Made by a program: the position numbers and the translations under genes. From Aurantiochytrium sp. KH105 (lineage: Eukaryota > Sar > Bigyra > Thraustochytrida > Thraustochytriidae): a stretch of 64,000 nt of DNA. The stretch is taken from assembly GCA_003116975.1 (NCBI GenBank), contig BGKB01000011.1:62001-126000 (forward strand), in the 5' to 3' direction. Below the pieces are notes generated by a model, which searched no databases, was not told the DNA's origin, and saw nothing but the letters and a program-made list of their open reading frames with translations. Within the stretch, counting starts at the first letter, position 1; each line of letters begins with the position of its first letter. Below, piece by piece: positions 62,601 through 64,000 of the stretch.

Positions 62601-64000
62601 TTCTCGGGTCAAGACAGGACGATCAGGGCGCTTCGAGTCCATGATGCCAAGCGAACCCACGAGGGCCGTTAAGCGAAGTGCCTCTTTGTCGAGACTTTCA
62701 TCGTGCGCGTACGTGTGCAGGCTGATTCGCGCCTCAGTTGCGACGAGATAGGTCACTGTTTTGGACTCTTCGCCTGCGCGACCAACAAATGTTGACACGG
62801 AACCATCGCCCCACGTAAATCCAGCCTTGACTTGAGTTGCATACACGTGACACGTGAAACGAAAGGGCAAGTCGCCCGCGGTTACAATAACCCAAGGTCG
62901 ACTCACCTGTGAGTCCAGGTGCGTCGTCGATGAGGTTTCGCTTCGAGTGTCACCCACTCCTACAGCCCTTAAATTCGATGCAAGGATTCTTCTCAGGCGC
63001 TGTCCGACAGCAACAAGGTCGTTCTCATCTTTGATGGAATTGGAGCCCGTTGCTGACGACGACGCCTGCATGACCGGAGAAGAGGGCGAAAAAGGTGGGA
63101 GCGCAGGTGAGGTTGCGCCGTGGCGTCCCTTCTGTGGGCTTCCTGCTGCGGTTGCTCCTGCTGCTCCCGAGGCTGAAGATCCTGGTGCCGCCAAAGTTGG
63201 CGATTGCTCGCTGAGGTACAAGAGCTGGAACTGATTGAGAAGAAAGAGAATTTGCCATCGCGAAAAGAGCACCGAAGTATGAGCGAGCTGCACCAGGACA
63301 TCCACCAGGACACCAGGACTTTCTTCCGGCAAATGTGCATGAGCGCTTGCTGGAGCAGCCCTGGCGCCTTCCAGGAAGCTTGAGCGCGGCGTAGAAGGTA
63401 GGCTTTCTGGTGCGGAGGGCGTCTTGACATTGTCGACGAATCCAAAAAGCTGGCTCACCTTGGCCCAGAGACTTTCTCGATCTGCAATAACAAGCACGTT
63501 GGTGCCTTCCTCGATCCGAAGGAGCGAAATGTCGCGCACCTCCATTCGCTTGTCTGTGTCCCCCGCAGTTGGGCCAGGTGTACGAGGTGTTCGCGTGCCT
63601 GTATCCGCCGCGTTCTCAGAAGGAGCATGGTTTGACTCGGCAGCGGCGCGTTTGAGAGAATTGAGCGTCTCGATCGTTGCAATGCTGCGCAGCTGTACCT
63701 TGCCAAGCCAGAGTCCGAGCCAGAGTGTAGGTGCGGGCCTACCAGGCCACAGCTTGACAGCACGAGGTGCGTGCAGTTTGTTTTCCTCGAGAAAAGGAAG
63801 ATCAGCGGTGTGTTGCTCGAGGCATAGGTGGACAGAGCTTCCATCTCCACCAAGTTCGACCCATCGATCGACCATCTCACCGACGCGGAGATGCTTGGTT
63901 CGAAAACTGAGGGTCGCAGAGCCGACGAGTTCGTCGCGCTGCAAGTCGCGAACAGCCCAAAGCTCAATATCGATGTCAATGCGACGCATCGACATGAGGT
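53673..64000 (-). CDS. VPS13-family bridge-like lipid-transfer protein, 5' end beyond the window
   Basis: An uninterrupted frame of 3440 codons runs to the right edge and is still open there. The first ATG visible (63995) is probably internal, because the N-terminal chorein region expected of the family is missing. VPS13 features are SHR-BD-like adaptor segments at about 1180-1240 (DVWLSRSVNDEYRVYGLN) and 2100-2500, the extended beta-rich bridge sequence, and near the end LRVRSLQVDNNQPL, then SLEVKIDEKFIDAILGV and the RPRTFNEHGLYEPI segment. C2-like regions lie at about 1-45, 1750-1945 (with a long disordered loop) and 2615-2775. The protein ends with a hydrophobic tail (LMPGLNIIWLAIYILHCAGI). 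VPS13 proteins form a groove that moves phospholipids at membrane contact sites. The C2-like insertions and tail would add membrane anchoring. Long Ser/Arg/Glu-rich linkers separate the domains. Confidence 0.85.
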   Translation of the reverse strand, partial: LMSMRRIDIDIELWAVRDLQRDELVGSATLSFRTKHLRVGEMVDRWVELGGDGSSVHLCLEQHTADLPFLEENKLHAPRAVKLWPGRPAPTLWLGLWLGKVQLRSIATIETLNSLKRAAAESNHAPSENAADTGTRTPRTPGPTAGDTDKRMEVRDISLLRIEEGTNVLVIADRESLWAKVSQLFGFVDNVKTPSAPESLPSTPRSSFLEGARAAPASAHAHLPEESPGVLVDVLVQLAHTSVLFSRWQILFLLNQFQLLYLSEQSPTLAAPGSSASGAAGATAAGSPQKGRHGATSPALPPFSPSSPVMQASSSATGSNSIKDENDLVAVGQRLRRILASNLRAVGVGDTRSETSSTTHLDSQVSRPWVIVTAGDLPFRFTCHVYATQVKAGFTWGDGSVSTFVGRAGEESKTVTYLVATEARISLHTYAHDESLDKEALRLTALVGSLGIMDSKRPDRPVLTRENHRNTDFHAQAARTLPPMVSVTIHMPYGWAYSLNFADRRALPPPDDLEVSLLLSVAVEDIAIETPALQYTLPALLGGIMPLVKLIEVPQLPSIAVVEFSTRFKSNITVYLAENIDSVYGSRAFYALTNLEGHYTARALESAEELEVNVDFGFGMCRLSRNSHAKSHTEMRRRRSSAEFTTTNSLPKEVDDMRNSRWKVSHRILSSFRVNAKLMLAIDELGEALLDAVFSAHPIVIYFWIQDMALLCSILLNFVNDGIALERQLDMILRFELPENLRTRFAIPTPNDGARDPDLDFIGFDDLDEGDAFAASGPAAKVRNTGRSDHQRSSPARHSSGFGAYRMSSASMGSENAKTKSERRSQSEDFGQEASSREDKETSSITHSISAFPLLQVPFKHANANTVKTVSQERFLTLLAIIGHDDSPVLRLKWSLSWLWNDPNMSVGAQMALSYFNLKKAGWEPVLEPWHVHGSVITENVHRGLRNMKFRGAGVLAEEVMDIDISEEFVTTIVQLCIQGIRFLDQDSHGLVTSFYPLIDEEKKHRHGFELWNLTGETVLYQPVLEEDPDLVLDPRGRDMRLDCESRWDLNTPFEVLQDSRSAELGFWSSELDQNSSQRSSPEFMEDTMLPTRESDAKAILGGKWTKRDYIDTASREKKHRYIRIKFEDYDRSFQAYLVRVDRVGDYALRLGNGNVLRVSVGTRNGLVHKIKLLSTVSVANRTARDVWLSRSVNDEYRVYGLNVLRTMFCPLSMTDDELGLYYTVDATHDASKDGSAAGSSSRPLAMVESEARLDSVDEAGEEKAGWSERMNTEGESRTISTPGARDASGASAHQGNGSRPESHGSAARNQRNQGPESRPDPGIGSKSRSSVLSSSGAELHINLHRIPRQKQTLILEAGNFLCAVEFEFHALDSMAGWIYLESGKRRDKNKKVTTDPVLRFEKLRPRWAAGIEFGMRSKEVRERRLMEKAARAHTLQAVQIVLKPLFAVSNLLPVPLLVSSVRRTGPRKDPKYVAPGGRYICDDTQIDAVQFKVPSEDTEWSLPIPLDVLAPSYIADRLRSLGHNHRELGPTLSSHLRVVKDEEENAETVLHQAAETVNAAARRATDSALVASREVLSRLEGDVETVAIFPPSPHGPPPNPATSPESIRAPGARQEDKDVVPKTRISGVRRMSTDKSLQSFHLRKHVVEKSLQPGTSASRSAKSQKKMNSKKTSNYGSDMAVLEAGRATHEEGVDASLLSARSNVMDAAGVASDGRNATGTTGSSNDPSVHEPSDVSFPLARRVHPSSLRSSQRRHVISVRVIESREGTQSTRTGETTPHARRDQDSQRTMGRPVGGAAGAPGVEMSNLARQPLAFRKLTLMFRQRVIGTREQMIEIAKNNQRSLLWEETINFMFDNIWQSKKQVPKKLYVQYIGVARFPHTFGAHASGRPKLLGIGCIDLAELLEEFSQGKLRRQRSTVQIHAISGPADDRTLVKESVLAEIDIDVRVLSRKAATAGFERMGEPGKASSAKHRGGGGGGGGRLDGDVVQDVEPDTDDEEFEILSQVGSDVDSDVESWDSGEGHDEGIEESTRTSLLGNLGFARAVRKFGTNLTHRRRAEQEAIRQAISSQEKIKLIEQRLLGPFPENLEDHAKLDRILREFDGRRCPLALRCRISNAQDAGFRLSIHAPMWFKNESSVEAVVQSTPAGAASISVVPPKRSLLLDSDREMLQVALHRYGDKLSNVMQTKFTSPELYFKFKDVHSGRELLNVSQFVAAESRGAPNTLDTRVVKLWHSIYISNKTNVLLEFRATGAYRRMGSFTLQPELENFPWHYGSHQMQIRSRAFANRASQTTSEADVAVVGMDEMGHAISETVPSSDWSGLIDLKAEAFQENFVSLPIALFDTDGLPVRIIRIVVTRSTQAASTRFISFEMDDPPTYIVQNRSKRTIVVSQRENQSTNNAEDSLSVCENVLRPGDSATFGWTEPSQDRRQLLVRMVLRGKDKSDLLRQGYMRHISDDLAHAYKLDKVGKLKSYSLGHIELHANVEVVGSSRLIEVQCESTLRKKMTISELRKFHASAEAEAQERPAEGRGRRASTYSSLDEGLDGGERWAASSGLRSGHLDATTRMRGMASSSDWAASPLSSSAAWHGARSAEQPGMNVSPDDDELNEAGEEHRYSISVHVLEARGIGAPRGQPAGYPRVVVHCGTQSNMTPEAEAPVQVAETGVESPSAAYVSQGQRKLAQGRPVGNVRWVHAPIRFDFDLVKPQLIRFEIVQPVVSGSSGQVRHERIGSIRLPIPASFYDRRDIAKFAPDWMSVNVGVAGGHQHTQLRFEMYFLTNESKDNQSVPRMLRVRMEGFGISIINSAQRREDLYGRVSGIDFGVQITDRGRISTTLRVRSLQVDNNQPLVQNRVCVVPTIKDVSVLELFFAIGYVGGNTVVVDNLQLVMQSLEVKIDEKFIDAILGVSKGLVDRKGELEVVVRRAKASVNGTFEGKRTTSFEFVEDMSAGETSVLLESDESGELVTEPVHRFFAGHSLQTINIASEVERILQSHVTLYVRNLHIYPIKITLSFFFKFGETDFITQYQRPAIAPIKGVIAGFGKWSDVVIRCGDVRETSLFADPVKIAKLLGTRYAIMLSKQSWKGIAALEILGNPQHFVDRVVGSLAALSTIPVQVFRERGLEQASAELGSCVASVMCTSVAAPLQLTWRVTGSIATILEGTRPIRHLGLPLRMLTTALQASQQGVEFFDPRHESVYPTRRPRTFNEHGLYEPIIGDDATTDRIAFVLRTHESDRSSEDEGNEGDTGIEAEEEDDVCNASSSGGADTRDDVVSEGSGASRTLPRATLDTLVSSPAPVQGSLLSLNSPFDLEESRPQNGFFEALESATETRSQANERQGSEKSAKKEGRWSRRSRPAFGSRGNLFFKSESGLHAQADDQDAFIINVFDTKFSGLSQTAIDANAKSQFQINHSLHCCIMLMPGLNIIWLAIYILHCAGILEWF

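Overview
The window is nuclear DNA from a protist. Its protein genes are long and almost all uninterrupted, the third positions and the spacers are GC-rich, low-complexity Q/S/A runs are frequent, and the spacers carry many short tandem repeats. The gene content (flagellar EFHC/Rib72-like protein, kinesin-6-like motor, VPS39-family and VPS13-family proteins, Sen1/SETX helicase) is eukaryotic and flagellate-compatible. The overall look fits a stramenopile such as a thraustochytrid (Labyrinthulomycetes). That placement is inference: no rRNA or organelle marker is present to settle it.

Layout: the left edge holds the 5' end of an unknown minus-strand gene (1-170), then an alpha/beta-hydrolase (855-1964). 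A 5 kb repeat-rich spacer follows, with one good short-intron signature (5067-5122). From 6.9 to 13.4 kb there is a pair of related secreted, cysteine-patterned, mucin-tailed proteins (6975-8081 and 12300-13415). They enclose a cyclase-family (kynurenine-formamidase-like) gene with an added membrane segment and an SH3/coiled-coil gene. From 14.1 to 29.3 kb the genes are dense: an EFHC-like DM10/EF-hand protein, a Sen1/SETX-type helicase, a kinesin-6-like motor and a VPS39-family tethering subunit. A 3.7 kb repeat-rich spacer leads to a membrane-tailed GT4 glycosyltransferase (33040-34443). A possible small two-exon minus-strand gene follows (35103-35595). About 15 kb of mostly non-coding, repeat-laden DNA comes next (35.6-51.0 kb), then a polyQ nuclear-type protein with an unrecognised C-terminal region (51017-53203). 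The window ends inside a giant VPS13-family lipid-transfer protein (53673 to the right edge), whose N-terminus lies outside.

Themes: the VPS39-family and VPS13-family genes belong to endolysosomal tethering and membrane-contact lipid transfer; EFHC and kinesin belong to the flagellar and mitotic cytoskeleton. No operon-like logic is expected. Convergent gene ends carry homopurine/poly-G or hairpin sequence, and several genes have a pyrimidine-to-purine switch and a T-poor leader before the start codon. No transposon coding domain, virus-like element, CRISPR array or convincing tRNA/rRNA gene was found.
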